Assembly (NCBI GenBank): GCA_035326025.1
Contig: DAOKYT010000001.1
Coordinates: 53,953 to 117,952 of the forward strand
Length of the DNA stretch: 64,000 nucleotides
Reading direction: 5' to 3'
Source: Amarobacter sp035326025
GTDB lineage: Bacteria; Chloroflexota; Dehalococcoidia; Tepidiformales; Tepidiformaceae
The notes beneath the pieces were generated by a model. It saw only the letters and a program-made list of their open reading frames with translations. It did no database searches and was not told the origin of the DNA. Every line of letters starts with the position of its first letter. Position 1 is the stretch's first letter. Shown piece after piece: positions 42,631 to 52,860 of this stretch. Made by a program: the position numbers and the translations under genes.

Positions 42631-43277
42631 CGTTGACCCCCGCCCTGGTCATGCAGGCCCTCGAGCCGCTCTACGGCCGGCCCCAGCCGATGCCGAGCCA
42701 TGACCCGCTCGCCGAGCTGGTCCTCACAGTCCTCTCCCAGAACACCGCCGACACGAACAGCGGCCGCGCTTTCGTCCAGATGATGCGCCGGTACCCCTCC
42801 TGGGACGCGATCGCCGCCGCACCGCTCGATGAGCTGGTGACGACCATCCAGTCCGGCGGTCTCGCCCGGCAGAAGGCGCCCCGCATCCAGGCGATCCTGC
42901 GCGCCGTCGCCGAACGCTCCCCGGGCTGGGACCTCTCCTTCCTCGAGACCATGCCCCTCGAAGAGGCCCGCGCCTGGCTGCGCGCCCTCCCCGGCGTGGG
43001 CCCGAAGACCGCCGCCTGCGTTCTCCTCTTCTCCCTCGGCCGCCCCGCGCTGCCGGTCGACACGCACGTCGAGCGTGTCAGCAAAAGGCTCGGCCTCATC
43101 CCCGCGAAGGCCACCGCCGAGCAGGCCCACGACCTCCTCGAAGCCCTCGTCGACCCCGCCGACTACTACCGCTTCCACATGCTCCTCATCAAGCACGGTC
43201 GCCGCACCTGCGCGGCCCGGAAGCCCGCCTGCGACCGCTGTCCCATCCTCGCATGCCCCTCCCGCCTGCCGGCGTAG
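42627..43277 (+). CDS. endonuclease III-like DNA glycosylase
   Basis: HhH-GPD base-excision repair enzyme (216 residues). The hairpin LPGVGPKTA includes catalytic Lys127, and VDTHVERV includes catalytic Asp145. The C-terminal iron-sulfur loop has Cys195, 202, 205 and 210, i.e. C-x6-C-x2-C-x4-C, one residue shorter at the last gap than the standard x5. It removes oxidised pyrimidines, or it could be a related glycosylase; the family level is certain. GTG start overlapping the preceding TGA. Confidence 0.9.
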   Translation: MTLTPALVMQALEPLYGRPQPMPSHDPLAELVLTVLSQNTADTNSGRAFVQMMRRYPSWDAIAAAPLDELVTTIQSGGLARQKAPRIQAILRAVAERSPGWDLSFLETMPLEEARAWLRALPGVGPKTAACVLLFSLGRPALPVDTHVERVSKRLGLIPAKATAEQAHDLLEALVDPADYYRFHMLLIKHGRRTCAARKPACDRCPILACPSRLPA

Positions 43278-43397
43278 TATTCCTGCGCTGTGCCAGGATT
43301 GCAGAACCCTCGCAATCGTATGGTGAGTCTTGCAGGAACAAGGGGGCGGACCACAACACTACCGGGTGGGGGAGTGATCCCATGTGTGGAGGTGGTG

Positions 43398-44150
43398 ATG
43401 CACATCACACGAATGCAGGCAGTCCTTCTGAGCATGTTCGTCATCGGCGTCGGATTGACGACGTTCACGCTCACCTACGCCCTGCGCGGACCGGACGAGG
43501 TTTCGCATGCGACCACCGGGCCGGCGACTCCTGACCCCAGGGCGACACCAGTGCCGGGCACGACACCGGACACGTTGCAGCCATTCTGGTACGTCCCCTA
43601 CGAGAACGCCGAGAAAGAGAAGCCCAGGTTCGAAGGACAACTGGGAGGGGCGAGAATCTTCGGCACGCCTGTCGACTTCGATGCATTTGCGCTCTGCGCC
43701 TCGGGGCTTTCCCAAAGCCCGGAAAACGTGCTTGCCAGGGCGAGCGAGGGACCAACTGCGATCAGACCGGCAGAGCTGCCAGCCGGCATTTCTCCCCTGG
43801 GCAACCCGGAAGTCTGGATGTGTGGCACAACCACCGTTCAAGTCGTGTGGAACTTCCAGGCGGGGCCGGGCACCGAGGGCGTCGAAGCCAACGGTTCGGG
43901 GCTGCTCATCATCCGCACCCTCGGCGAAGACCGCGTGTTCCTTCCGGGCTCAGCCGAGCGTTGGACCACCGTGCAGTTACCCTCCGGGGAAGCCGCACTC
44001 CTGCAGCCGATAGTCCAGGCGGCTGGACGGTTCATTGGTGGCTGCGCGCTCGTTCAACACAATCCTTCGACCGGGGTCCTGACGGTGATCCGTGCTTCGG
44101 CCGGCAGTCCCCAGTTCTGCGTAGCAATCGGAGCGGTGGTCGCAAAATGA
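43398..44150 (+). CDS. anchored extracytoplasmic protein of unknown function
   Basis: A 250-residue protein: a membrane helix at about 6-28, a Thr/Pro-rich linker (GPATPDPRATPVPGTTPDT, about 42-60) and a globular part with several cysteines. Not recognised as any family. GGAGG sits 5 nt before ATG 43398; frames open further upstream do not look coding. Its stop overlaps the start of the next, frameshifted gene, so the two were probably one operon. Codon bias is weaker than in neighbouring housekeeping genes. Confidence 0.7.
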   Translation: MHITRMQAVLLSMFVIGVGLTTFTLTYALRGPDEVSHATTGPATPDPRATPVPGTTPDTLQPFWYVPYENAEKEKPRFEGQLGGARIFGTPVDFDAFALCASGLSQSPENVLARASEGPTAIRPAELPAGISPLGNPEVWMCGTTTVQVVWNFQAGPGTEGVEANGSGLLIIRTLGEDRVFLPGSAERWTTVQLPSGEAALLQPIVQAAGRFIGGCALVQHNPSTGVLTVIRASAGSPQFCVAIGAVVAK

Positions 44151-44856
44151 CACCTGCAAGCCGTCGAGTGGCCATTCTCCTCGCAACGACAGCCGTGGGG
44201 CTCGGTCTGCTCCTTGGGGGCCCCGGTCCATAAGGCAGCTCGGGCAACGCCGGCCACCTGCTACCTCGATCTCCACCCCACCGCCAACTACCTCACATGC
44301 GGCTGGCACGACGGCGCCTGCTGGGACTATCCGGCACCCGTCGCGTCAGGCTGGGCACTCGACTGGACAACGTCGCCCGTAGGTTCGTTCAACGCGTTCT
44401 TTTATTCGAAGTCTAGTAACGGGCCAGGTTTCACCAATACCGGTACGGCGACGGTTGCCTGCACAAGTGGCTCCTGTATGAACTACAGACGCGGTTGTTC
44501 GCGATCCTGGCGGGAACTGGCACGCCGATGCGTTGTACGTTCACACGCTATCGACCACAACCGGGAATGTCTTCACCACCTCCTCGGGCACTTATCCGCA
44601 GACTTCGAGCTACCGGCCTGGCTATACGGCGAACGAGTCCGGATGCGCGTGGACCGGCTACCACGTGCACCAGCAGTCTGGTGGCGGATGGGCAACGAGG
44701 CTGACGAGCAACTACCCCGACGAGGATTACTGCAATTCTCCCAACAACGCCGGCCAATGTGGGACCAGGAACATCGACACCTACGTCATGCTGACGACGG
44801 CGTGGACGTATGAGTTCTCAAAGCCGCCCCCGGGGGCGGCGCCTACCTGGCCTTGA
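44147..44856 (+). pseudogene. secreted protein gene broken by two frameshifts
   Basis: Frame 1 gives a signal peptide (MTPASRRVAILLATTAVGLG) and stops at TAA 44231. Removing one G from the run at 44216-44220 joins it to a second frame (APVHKAARATPATCYLDLHP ... CTSGSCMNY). That frame in turn joins, if one base near 44484-44490 is removed, to a third (DAVVRDPGGNWHADALYVHT ... TAWTYEF). The rebuilt product would be about 235 residues with five or more cysteines and a GYHVHQQ motif loosely like the HxH of M23 metallopeptidases. Either a recent pseudogene or two sequencing errors. G+C is lower than in the flanks. Confidence 0.65.
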
Positions 44857-45715
44857 TGCGCTCCAGCAGCCCCTCGTACTGGAGCGGCGTGATCGGCCGG
44901 ACCACGCGTCCCATGCCCGTCCAGTGCGCCCACTTCCAGTCGCCCGTGGCGCGCGGCTGCTCGACCGGGAAGAGGACCGGCCTCTCCTTGCTCGCGAGCA
45001 TCAGGTGGTAGTGCTCGCCCAGCGGCACCGTCTCGTTCACCAGCCCGATCCAGTAGGTCATGTCGCCCCCGTCGGGTGCGAAGGTCGTCCCCAGGTACCG
45101 GTACTGGCCGCGCAACGGCCGTGACGCGCTGTTGACGTAACGCGAATCCGGCCCGAACGCGCGCCGGATAGCTGCCCCACCGAGTGCATAGAGCCGGTTC
45201 GTGCTCAGCGCCTCATCCAGCGGCACGTCGCCCGTGCCCAGGATGTCCTCGAGGATGAAGTCGTGGTACTCCCGCGCGACGGGGTCGGGGTCCCCGTCGA
45301 GTGCGTCCACCACGTCGTACCAGGTGAGCGGGATCCATGGGGCCGGCACCCCCTCGGAGCGTAGCCCCAGCATGAGGAACGCTGGCCGTTCGCTCCACGC
45401 ATTGGCCACGGCCTCCATGCCCGGGAGCAGGCTCTCATCCGCGCCGGGCTCGACCTGTACCTCGACGAGCACCCGCCTGCCCCCTTCGTACGTCAGGAGC
45501 AGGTCCGCGACGCCGGCGTCGGCGAGCCGCGGTTGCACTTCCACCATCACCGGCGGGTCGGTCCCGAGCCCCGCGGCATGCGCGATGAGCGCCGTGAGCA
45601 TCCGGTGGCCGCGCTTCAGGAAGTAGGCGAGACCGGTGGTGCAATAGTTCTCGAACGGTGTTGCTGCGGATCCCGGCCGGTACGCCGAGAGCATGGTGAA
45701 GAGGTTGTCGGCCAT
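44843..45715 (-). CDS. hypothetical protein with PD-(D/E)XK nuclease-like core
   Basis: A 290-residue protein. The start TPFENYCTTGLAYFLKRGHRML resembles the helix that opens many PD-(D/E)XK family members (P-F-E-x-Y/F-x-T-E/T-x-L-A). ADLLLTYEGGRRVLVEVQVE follows as a candidate catalytic D ... E-x-Q strand pair, with Gln replacing the usual Lys. The remaining C-terminal half is not recognised. ATG 45715 follows AAGGA directly, and CATACT lies 7 nt upstream, so the mode of initiation is unclear. It lies in an accessory patch beside a DNA-binding protein gene. Confidence 0.65.
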   Translation of the reverse strand: MADNLFTMLSAYRPGSAATPFENYCTTGLAYFLKRGHRMLTALIAHAAGLGTDPPVMVEVQPRLADAGVADLLLTYEGGRRVLVEVQVEPGADESLLPGMEAVANAWSERPAFLMLGLRSEGVPAPWIPLTWYDVVDALDGDPDPVAREYHDFILEDILGTGDVPLDEALSTNRLYALGGAAIRRAFGPDSRYVNSASRPLRGQYRYLGTTFAPDGGDMTYWIGLVNETVPLGEHYHLMLASKERPVLFPVEQPRATGDWKWAHWTGMGRVVRPITPLQYEGLLERIKAR

Positions 45716-45864
45716 TCCTTTCAGTATGTCGCATGGCCCCCGGAAAGAGGGACCCACGGCCTCGTTTCCAGGGAATTGCTCAGGCCTGTAGACAATAACG
45801 AACGCGCTCTGCTAACGTTCCATTTGCCTAAGCAATTGAGCGATTCGGCCTACACCACCCCGAG

Positions 45865-46095
45865 GTGACCGCCCACATGGCCGCCATCACGCCCTTCGAC
45901 AACTACCTGGACCTTGTTGAAGCTGCCCGGGAACTCGCCATCCATCCCCAGAGTCTGCGGCGCCTCATCAAGCAGAAGAAGATCCCGGCCACGCTCTTCG
46001 CTGGCAAATACCTCATCGAGCGCGACAAGCTCGAGATGTTCAAGAGCAACTACGATCCGCGGCCGGGCCGCAAGCCGATCCGCCGTCTCCTGTAG
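45865..46095 (+). CDS. excisionase-like helix-turn-helix DNA-binding protein
   Basis: A 76-residue protein with a winged helix of the MerR/Xis type: YLDLVEAARELAIHPQSLRRLIKQKKIPATLFAGKYLIERDKLEMF, i.e. helix-turn-helix, basic recognition helix and hairpin wing. Such proteins serve as excisionases, antitoxin-like regulators or small repressors. GTG 45865 (TACACC 8 nt upstream) or ATG 45877 are possible starts. No integrase is next to it in the window. Confidence 0.72.
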   Translation: MTAHMAAITPFDNYLDLVEAARELAIHPQSLRRLIKQKKIPATLFAGKYLIERDKLEMFKSNYDPRPGRKPIRRLL

Positions 46096-46118
46096 CCGTT
46101 CGGGTCGCCCCACAAGAA

Positions 46119-46142
46119 AAGGCCGGCAATCGCGCCGGCCTT
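46119..46142. terminator. bidirectional intrinsic terminator
   Basis: AAGGCCGGC (46119-46127) pairs with GCCGGCCTT (46134-46142) between two convergent genes. On the minus strand the stem continues into TTTTCTTG. On the plus strand the U-tract is weak. Confidence 0.75.
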
Positions 46143-46168
46143 CGTGCCACCAGCCAACGGCAAGCCTG

Positions 46169-46390
46169 CTACTGGAAGATTTCGCCCTGGCTCGTCAACA
46201 CCACGAGCGTGATCAGCACTGCCGCCTCCACGGTGAGCAGGAAACCGGCCACCCCAAACCAGGCGGCCTGCGCGCCTCCGCGCGTGGCAAACACCGGGAT
46301 CGTCAGGATGACCGAGCTGGCCAGGAAGATGATGAGCGAAATCACGCCAAGGCTATTCGCGCTGATGAGGAACGGCAGGTAGTCGAGCAT
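46169..46390 (-). CDS. small membrane protein, two helices
   Basis: A 73-residue protein from ATG 46390 with hydrophobic segments at about 5-29 (LISANSLGVISLIIFLASSVIL) and 43-66 (FGVAGFLLTVEAAVLITLVVLT). No family recognised. It is followed by a strong terminator, which supports expression. Confidence 0.6.
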   Translation of the reverse strand: MLDYLPFLISANSLGVISLIIFLASSVILTIPVFATRGGAQAAWFGVAGFLLTVEAAVLITLVVLTSQGEIFQ

Positions 46391-46586
46391 CGAATCTCCA
46401 GGATGCTGGGGCGAATGCGCCACGGTTCAGTGTTCGCTGCGCATTCTACCCGCGTGCCGGTAACGGGAAACTTCGCCCCGGCATTGCAGCCGCGCCCGGC
46501 GTGAACCCGCCCCCGGTACTCGGTAGCCCATTGCAACCCTTCGCTCCACACTGGCTCCCCTGACCTACCAAACAGGAGTTCGCCCC

Positions 46587-47024
46587 TTGCCCACAGCCGC
46601 CCAAATCCAGGCTTCCATCGCCGCCGCGTTCGATACCTACATGGCCGAGCTGCGGCAATGTGCAGCCATCTGGGAGAAGAAGCCGGAAGGCTCGCCTGAC
46701 GGTGAAGCCGCATGGTGTGCCCGCGAGGTCGCCGAGCACATCGCCAGCGCCGGCCCGTTCTTCGGCGCAGGCATCGCCGCGGCGATCGGCGTGCCGGGGC
46801 CGGCCCCCGCTCGCATCACCCTCGAGTCCGTCGAGACAGCGGTCGCCGAGACGCTCCGGACCCACGGCCTGCTGATGGAAGTCGTTGCGCAGGTTACGGA
46901 TGAACACGTCGGCCGGGAAGTCGATCATCCGCGCCTCGGCAAGAACACGGTTGGGGGATTCCTGGGGATTGTGGCCTACCACCTGAACGACCACGCGCAG
47001 CAACTGAAGTCGCTTCGCGGCTGA
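46587..47024 (+). CDS. DinB-like four-helix protein
   Basis: A 145-residue protein of the DinB/YfiT-like metalloenzyme fold. CAREVAEHIASAG (helix with the first metal-ligand His) and the C-terminal YHLNDHAQQLKSL with the other His pair are typical; a helix between them has RTHGLLMEVVAQV. Members are thiol transferases or of unknown function. TTG start with AGGAG 8 nt upstream. Stands alone between terminators. Confidence 0.72.
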   Translation: MPTAAQIQASIAAAFDTYMAELRQCAAIWEKKPEGSPDGEAAWCAREVAEHIASAGPFFGAGIAAAIGVPGPAPARITLESVETAVAETLRTHGLLMEVVAQVTDEHVGREVDHPRLGKNTVGGFLGIVAYHLNDHAQQLKSLRG

Positions 47025-47045
47025 AACCGGCATACTCAAGCAAAA

Positions 47046-47068
47046 AGGGCCGCACCCGGTGCGGCCCT
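47046..47068 (-). terminator. intrinsic terminator of the biotin carrier operon
   Basis: AGGGCCGCACC pairs with GGTGCGGCCCT (47046-47056 with 47058-47068). On the minus strand the stem is followed by TTTTTG, 27 nt after the stop of the biotin carrier gene. Confidence 0.85.
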
Positions 47069-47094
47069 CCCCGGCTATTCTTGGTGGCGCCGGG

Positions 47095-47613
47095 CTACTC
47101 GATCACCACGAGCACTTCGCCTTCGGCCACCCGGCCGCCCTCGGCAACCGCGATCTCCTTGACAACGCCGTCGGCCGGCGCCTTGATTTCGTTCTCCATC
47201 TTCATCGCCTCAAGGAGCAACAGGACATCGCCACGCGCAACCGCCTGCCCGACCGAGACCTTGATGCTGAGGACCCGCCCCGCGATCTGGGCCGTGACCG
47301 CGCCTTTCACCGCGGCGCGGGTAGCCCCGCTGCCACCCGCGGCCGGCGTGCGTGACTCGCGCGGAGCAGGTCCGCCACCCAGGCGGCCTTCGTATTCGAC
47401 CGTGAACGGGCGGTAGTCGACCTCGACCGTCATCCCGCTCTGGCGTTCGCCGGCCGGCGGAAGCTGCACCCGGTAGGCGACGCCGCCAGCATTCACCGTC
47501 GCGTATCCTTGCTCTTCGCGGACTTTCACAGTGTATTCATGCCCATCGACGACAACCTTGTCGCCGCGGACCTCAACGTCGTACTTCCTTCCGCCAATCG
47601 TCACTGTGGCCAT
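47095..47613 (-). CDS. biotin carboxyl carrier protein subunit
   Basis: A 172-residue protein with a beta-rich N-terminal half (1-85), an Ala/Gly/Pro-rich linker and a biotinyl domain (about 100-172) with the biotinylation motif EAMKMEN. It carries CO2 for the carboxyltransferase encoded 9 nt upstream. A biotin carboxylase gene is not in the window, so the full enzyme (pyruvate carboxylase, oxaloacetate decarboxylase or transcarboxylase) cannot be decided. Confidence 0.9.
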   Translation of the reverse strand: MATVTIGGRKYDVEVRGDKVVVDGHEYTVKVREEQGYATVNAGGVAYRVQLPPAGERQSGMTVEVDYRPFTVEYEGRLGGGPAPRESRTPAAGGSGATRAAVKGAVTAQIAGRVLSIKVSVGQAVARGDVLLLLEAMKMENEIKAPADGVVKEIAVAEGGRVAEGEVLVVIE

Positions 47614-47622
47614 GGTTCCCTC

Positions 47623-49116
47623 CTACCGCATCTGCCGCATGCGGCCGAAGCTGCGCCACGGAGCCGCTTCCCCGTGGCTTGCGACAGCCATCGGGGCCGG
47701 TGCGGGCGCCGCCGCCTTCCGTTCGCCGATGACCATGGCGCCGACGATGGCGGCGACCAGTTCCCGCTCAGGCCCTCCGCCTTCCCGCCGCCACTGGAGA
47801 AATTCCTTCGCCGGTTGGGGGAACATCACATAACTGAGAACGTCGTCGATGGTCTCGGCGAGGTCCCCGATCTCGGCCTTTGCCGCCTCCAGCTCGGGCG
47901 CCAGGTCGTCCGCCGGGCGGTGGGTGATTGGCTTCTCGTCGCCGAGAATTTGCTGCAGCACTTCGGGCGCGATCGGTGCCGCCGTCGCGCCATACATGCC
48001 CTTGGCCAGGTTTCTCGTTTCCCTGGTCACGCTCCCATACCGCTTGCCGGTCAGCACGTTGAGCACCGCCTGGGTGCCCACGATTTGCGAGCTCGGCGTC
48101 ACCAGCGGTGGGTATCCGAGGTCGGCCCGTACCCGCGCGTTTTCCGCCAGCACGTCGGGCAGCTTGTGTTCGGCGCCCTGCTCGCGCAGCTGGCCAACCA
48201 GGTTGGAAATCATCCCGCCGGGTACCTGGTGGGCAAGCACGCCCGCATCGATCCCCAGCAGCCCGCTTTCGAACTTCCAGTACTTCTTTCTCACACTCCG
48301 GAAGTACTCCGCCAGCTGGCCCAGCTTCTCCATATCCAGCCCGGTTGCGTGCTCCGGGTCTTCGGCAAGGGCGGCCACCAGGGTCTCCGTCGCTGGCTGG
48401 CTTGTGCCACCGGCGAGTGCGCTGATTGCGCAATCGATGACGTCGGCACCCGCCCGCACTCCCATCAGGTAGGCCATCTCCGAGTAGCCGGAGGTGTCGT
48501 GGCAATGCATCTGCAGCAGCTTGTCCGGGTGGTCCTTCTTGATCCGGCTCACCAGCGCCTTCGCCATCATCGGGCTCAACAGCCCGGCCATGTCCTTGAT
48601 GCACAGGGAGTCCGCGCCCATCTCCACCATCCGGTCGGCCATCTTCGCGAAGGCATCCACCGTGTGAACCGGGCTGATGGTGTAGCAAATGGTGCCCTGG
48701 ACGTGGCCGCCCGCCCGCTTCACCGCTTCGAACGCCGTCTCCAGGTTCCGCGTGTCGTTCAGCGCGTCGAAGATCCGGAAGATATCCATCCCATTCGCGA
48801 CCGCCCGCTCGCAGAACTCCCGGATCACGTCGTCCGCGTAGTGCCGGTACCCGACTGCGTTCTGCCCGCGGAGGAGCATCTGCGTGGGCGTGTGCTTCAA
48901 GCGCTTCTTGATCTCGCGCAGGCGCTCCCACGGGTCTTCCTTGAGGAACCGCAGGCACGTGTCGAAGGTCGCGCCGCCCCAACACTCGATGCTGTGGTAG
49001 CCGATGGAGTCCATGAGCTCGAGGGCGGGAAGCATGTCCTCGGTGCGCATGCGAGTCGCGAGCAGCGACTGGTGGCCATCCCGGATGGCCGTTTCCATGA
49101 TGCCGATCCTGGTCAT
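47623..49116 (-). CDS. carboxyltransferase subunit (pyruvate carboxylase B / oxaloacetate decarboxylase alpha type)
   Basis: About 497 residues. HMGL-like TIM barrel with ETAIRDGHQSLLATRMRTED (metal/biotin site), GGATFDTCLRFL, KDMAGLLSP, MHCHDTSGYSEM and AISALAGGTSQPATETLV. PYC-OADA domain after about residue 270 (LVGQLREQGAEHKLPDVL). An Ala/Pro linker ends the protein without a biotin domain, which is a separate gene downstream. The start is placed at the ATG opening MTRIGIMETAIRDG; a weak site is upstream and longer frames are possible. Confidence 0.9.
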   Translation of the reverse strand: MTRIGIMETAIRDGHQSLLATRMRTEDMLPALELMDSIGYHSIECWGGATFDTCLRFLKEDPWERLREIKKRLKHTPTQMLLRGQNAVGYRHYADDVIREFCERAVANGMDIFRIFDALNDTRNLETAFEAVKRAGGHVQGTICYTISPVHTVDAFAKMADRMVEMGADSLCIKDMAGLLSPMMAKALVSRIKKDHPDKLLQMHCHDTSGYSEMAYLMGVRAGADVIDCAISALAGGTSQPATETLVAALAEDPEHATGLDMEKLGQLAEYFRSVRKKYWKFESGLLGIDAGVLAHQVPGGMISNLVGQLREQGAEHKLPDVLAENARVRADLGYPPLVTPSSQIVGTQAVLNVLTGKRYGSVTRETRNLAKGMYGATAAPIAPEVLQQILGDEKPITHRPADDLAPELEAAKAEIGDLAETIDDVLSYVMFPQPAKEFLQWRREGGGPERELVAAIVGAMVIGERKAAAPAPAPMAVASHGEAAPWRSFGRMRQMR

Positions 49117-49373
49117 CTCGTCGTCCGTGGAGAGGGATTGCGAAGCCCTACCGCTAGGCGGGCACGATAGGCCAACCCTATCACCGGCCCCCCTTCCGCG
49201 CGACGACTGCGAGGCCCGCGGGGCTTTCCCCGGTTGGCCCATACGCCGCTGGCCATGGCGAGGACCCGTACGAACCCCTTCGTGGAGCCCGGTCGCGCCG
49301 CCTCCCTTCTTGTGCGGGGCCCTCCCGCATGCCCGGAGTCATGATTTGGACTTGCGCTCCTTCGCCAGTGAAG

Positions 49374-50329
49374 ATGGATCTCGTGGCAGCAGAACTTTCA
49401 GGCACTCGTGTCGTCTTCATGGGCTCGCCCGAGTTCGCCGTGCCGTCGCTTCGCGCCCTGGTTGCCGCCGGCGCCCATGTCGTCGCCGCGCTCACTCAAC
49501 CCGACCGTCCCTCCGGCCGAGGCGGCCGCGTCCAGCCGCCGCCGGTGAAGCTCGCCGCCCTGGAGCTTGGCGTGAGCGTGCTCCAGCCCGCCTCACTACG
49601 CGAAGAAGGCATCCAGGGACAGCTTCGGGCCCTTCGTGCCGATGTCTTCGTGGTTGCCGCCTACGGCAAGATGCTCCCCCGCGCAGTCCTGGAGATCCCA
49701 CCGCATGGCTGCCTGAACGTCCACGCCTCCCTCCTGCCCCGCTGGCGCGGAGCCTCGCCCATCGCCGCGGCCATCCTTGCCGGCGACCCTGTGACGGGGG
49801 TCAGCATCATGAAGCTTGTCCGCACGATGGACGCCGGGCCGGTGATCTCCCGGGTTGAAACTGCCATCCTGCCCGGCGACACGACCGGATCGCTCGAATC
49901 CCGCCTGGCGGAACTCGGCGCCGGGGAGCTCCTGCGCGTGCTTCCCGGTTGGCTCTCGGGAGAGCGTGAGGCGCAACCCCAGGACGAGTCGGCCGCCACG
50001 TACTGCGGCCTGGTCTCGAAGAACGACGGCCACCTCAAGGCAACGATGAGCGCGGCCGAGGCCGAACGGGCCACCCGCGCCTACAACCCATGGCCCGGCG
50101 CCTTCGTGCTCTACCGTTCGGAGCGGCTTGCCATCTGGCGCGCGCGCGTCGAGCCGGGCCATGCCCCGTCCCCCGGCGCCATGACCGTCCTCGGCAGGTG
50201 CCCGGCCGTGGCCTTCACCGGTGGCTGGCTCGTGCTCGAGGAAGTCCAGCGCCCGGGCGGCAAACGGCTCACCGGCGAGCAGTTCCTTGCCGGCGAACGG
50301 GGCGCCCTCGAACCGGAGGTGGGGCTCGC

Positions 50330-50333
<4 letters not shown>
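49374..50333 (+). CDS. fmt: methionyl-tRNA formyltransferase
   Basis: Adds a formyl group to initiator Met-tRNA. About 319 residues. RVVFMGSPEFAVPSLRAL at the N terminus, the catalytic block NVHASLLPRWRGASPI, DPVTGVSIMKLVRTMDAGPV and the C-terminal OB-like domain. An in-frame ATG at 49329 would add 15 residues; the later one fits family length better. ATG of rlmN overlaps its stop. Confidence 0.94.
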
Positions 50334-51487
<1,154 letters not shown>

Positions 51488-51840
51488 CCACGGCCGAGCG
51501 CATGTCGAGCAGGGTGTGGACATCCCCTCGCACCACCGGCGAAATCAGGATGCCCGTCCGCACTTCGTCCACCGCCACCGAGCGGCCGGCGACAATTCCC
51601 GCCGAGGATTGCCGGATCGTCCCCCGGTCGAAGCGCGCGACACCCACCGCGCTCTTGTCGATGGCCACCTCGTCGGCCTGTACGCGGCGGATAGCGCTCC
51701 GGTCGAGGCTCAGGCGCGTCGTCGTGACCTCCTCATATCGCTCCTCGGAGACCTTCGCGGACGCGCCATTGTTGTTCGCCATGCGCTGCACCTCGCCGCC
51801 ACCGTAGACCGGGCCCGGGGAAGACGCAATCCTGAATGCC

Positions 51841-52860
51841 GTGCGTACCCAGGACTTCGCATTCGAACTCCCGGGCGAGTTGATCGCGCAGGAACCCGCC
51901 GAGCCACGGGATAGCGCCCGGCTCATGGTGCTGCGCATCGGTTCCCGCTCAATCGGCCATCGCGTTGTGCGCGACCTCCCGGAGCTCCTCACCCCTGGCG
52001 ATCTGCTGGTGGTCAACGACACCCGCGTGATGGCGGCCCGTCTCTTTGGCCATCGCGAAGACACGGGGGGAGCGGTAGAGGCGCTCCTTGTGCGTCCTTT
52101 CAGCGACGTTCGCTGGGAGGTGCTGTTCCGGCCCGCCAGGCGCGCCCTTCCCGGCCGCCGGTTCGTCTTCGATGCCCACGGCGAGCCCCTCGGCGCGACG
52201 GTGGCGGGCCGCGCGAGCGAAACCGTTATCCTCGACTTCGACCGCCCGTTCGACCCGGCGACGGTCGGGTCGGTGCCGCTCCCCCCGTACATCCACGGCT
52301 TCCATGGCGACTCCGAGCGCTACCAGACCGTCTATTCGCGCGAGGCGCGGAGCGCGGCAGCGCCAACCGCCGGCCTGCATTTCACCCCCGGGTTGCTCGA
52401 GCGGCTCGAAGCACGCGGTATCCAGCGTGCCGCGGTCACGCTCGATGTCGGCCCCGGCACGTTCCGGCCCGTCACTGTCGCTGACCCCCGGGAGCACCAG
52501 CTCCACGCCGAACACGTCACGGTGCCCACCGCCACCGCCGACGCCATCAACCGCGCGAAGGCCGAGGGTCGCCGTGTGGTTGCCGTTGGCACCACCGTGG
52601 TGCGGACGCTTGAGCACGTCGCCCGCGAGCGCGGCTCGATCGAGCCCTACGAGGGATGGACTTCGCTCCGGATCCTCCCGGGAGACCCGTTCCACGTGGT
52701 CGATGTACTCATGACCAACTTCCACCTGCCACGGTCGACGCTGCTCATGCTGGTCTGCGCGTTCGGAGGGACCGGGTTCGTGCTGCAGGCCTACCGCGAG
52801 GCCGTCGGCCAGGGCTACCGCTTCTACAGCTTCGGTGACGCCATGCTGCTCCTGCCCTGA
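51841..52860 (+). CDS. queA: tRNA preQ1(34) S-adenosylmethionine ribosyltransferase-isomerase
   Basis: A 339-residue enzyme of queuosine synthesis, forming epoxyqueuosine on tRNA from SAM. FELPGELIAQEPAEPRDSARLM, LLVVNDTRVMAARLFG, PLPPYIHGF, SAAAPTAGLHFTPGLLE, LDVGPGTFRPV and TNFHLPRSTLLMLV are conserved. GTG start. No other queuosine genes are next to it here. Confidence 0.95.
   Translation: MRTQDFAFELPGELIAQEPAEPRDSARLMVLRIGSRSIGHRVVRDLPELLTPGDLLVVNDTRVMAARLFGHREDTGGAVEALLVRPFSDVRWEVLFRPARRALPGRRFVFDAHGEPLGATVAGRASETVILDFDRPFDPATVGSVPLPPYIHGFHGDSERYQTVYSREARSAAAPTAGLHFTPGLLERLEARGIQRAAVTLDVGPGTFRPVTVADPREHQLHAEHVTVPTATADAINRAKAEGRRVVAVGTTVVRTLEHVARERGSIEPYEGWTSLRILPGDPFHVVDVLMTNFHLPRSTLLMLVCAFGGTGFVLQAYREAVGQGYRFYSFGDAMLLLP

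Noticed and set aside
44216..44220. Programmed frameshifting at the G5 run
   Set aside because: A second unrelated frameshift is needed 270 nt later without a slippery site, so decay or sequence error is more likely.
44231..44233. Stop codon inside the broken secreted-protein gene as a second selenocysteine site
   Set aside because: The codon is TAA and the continuation is in another frame, so recoding as Sec does not apply.
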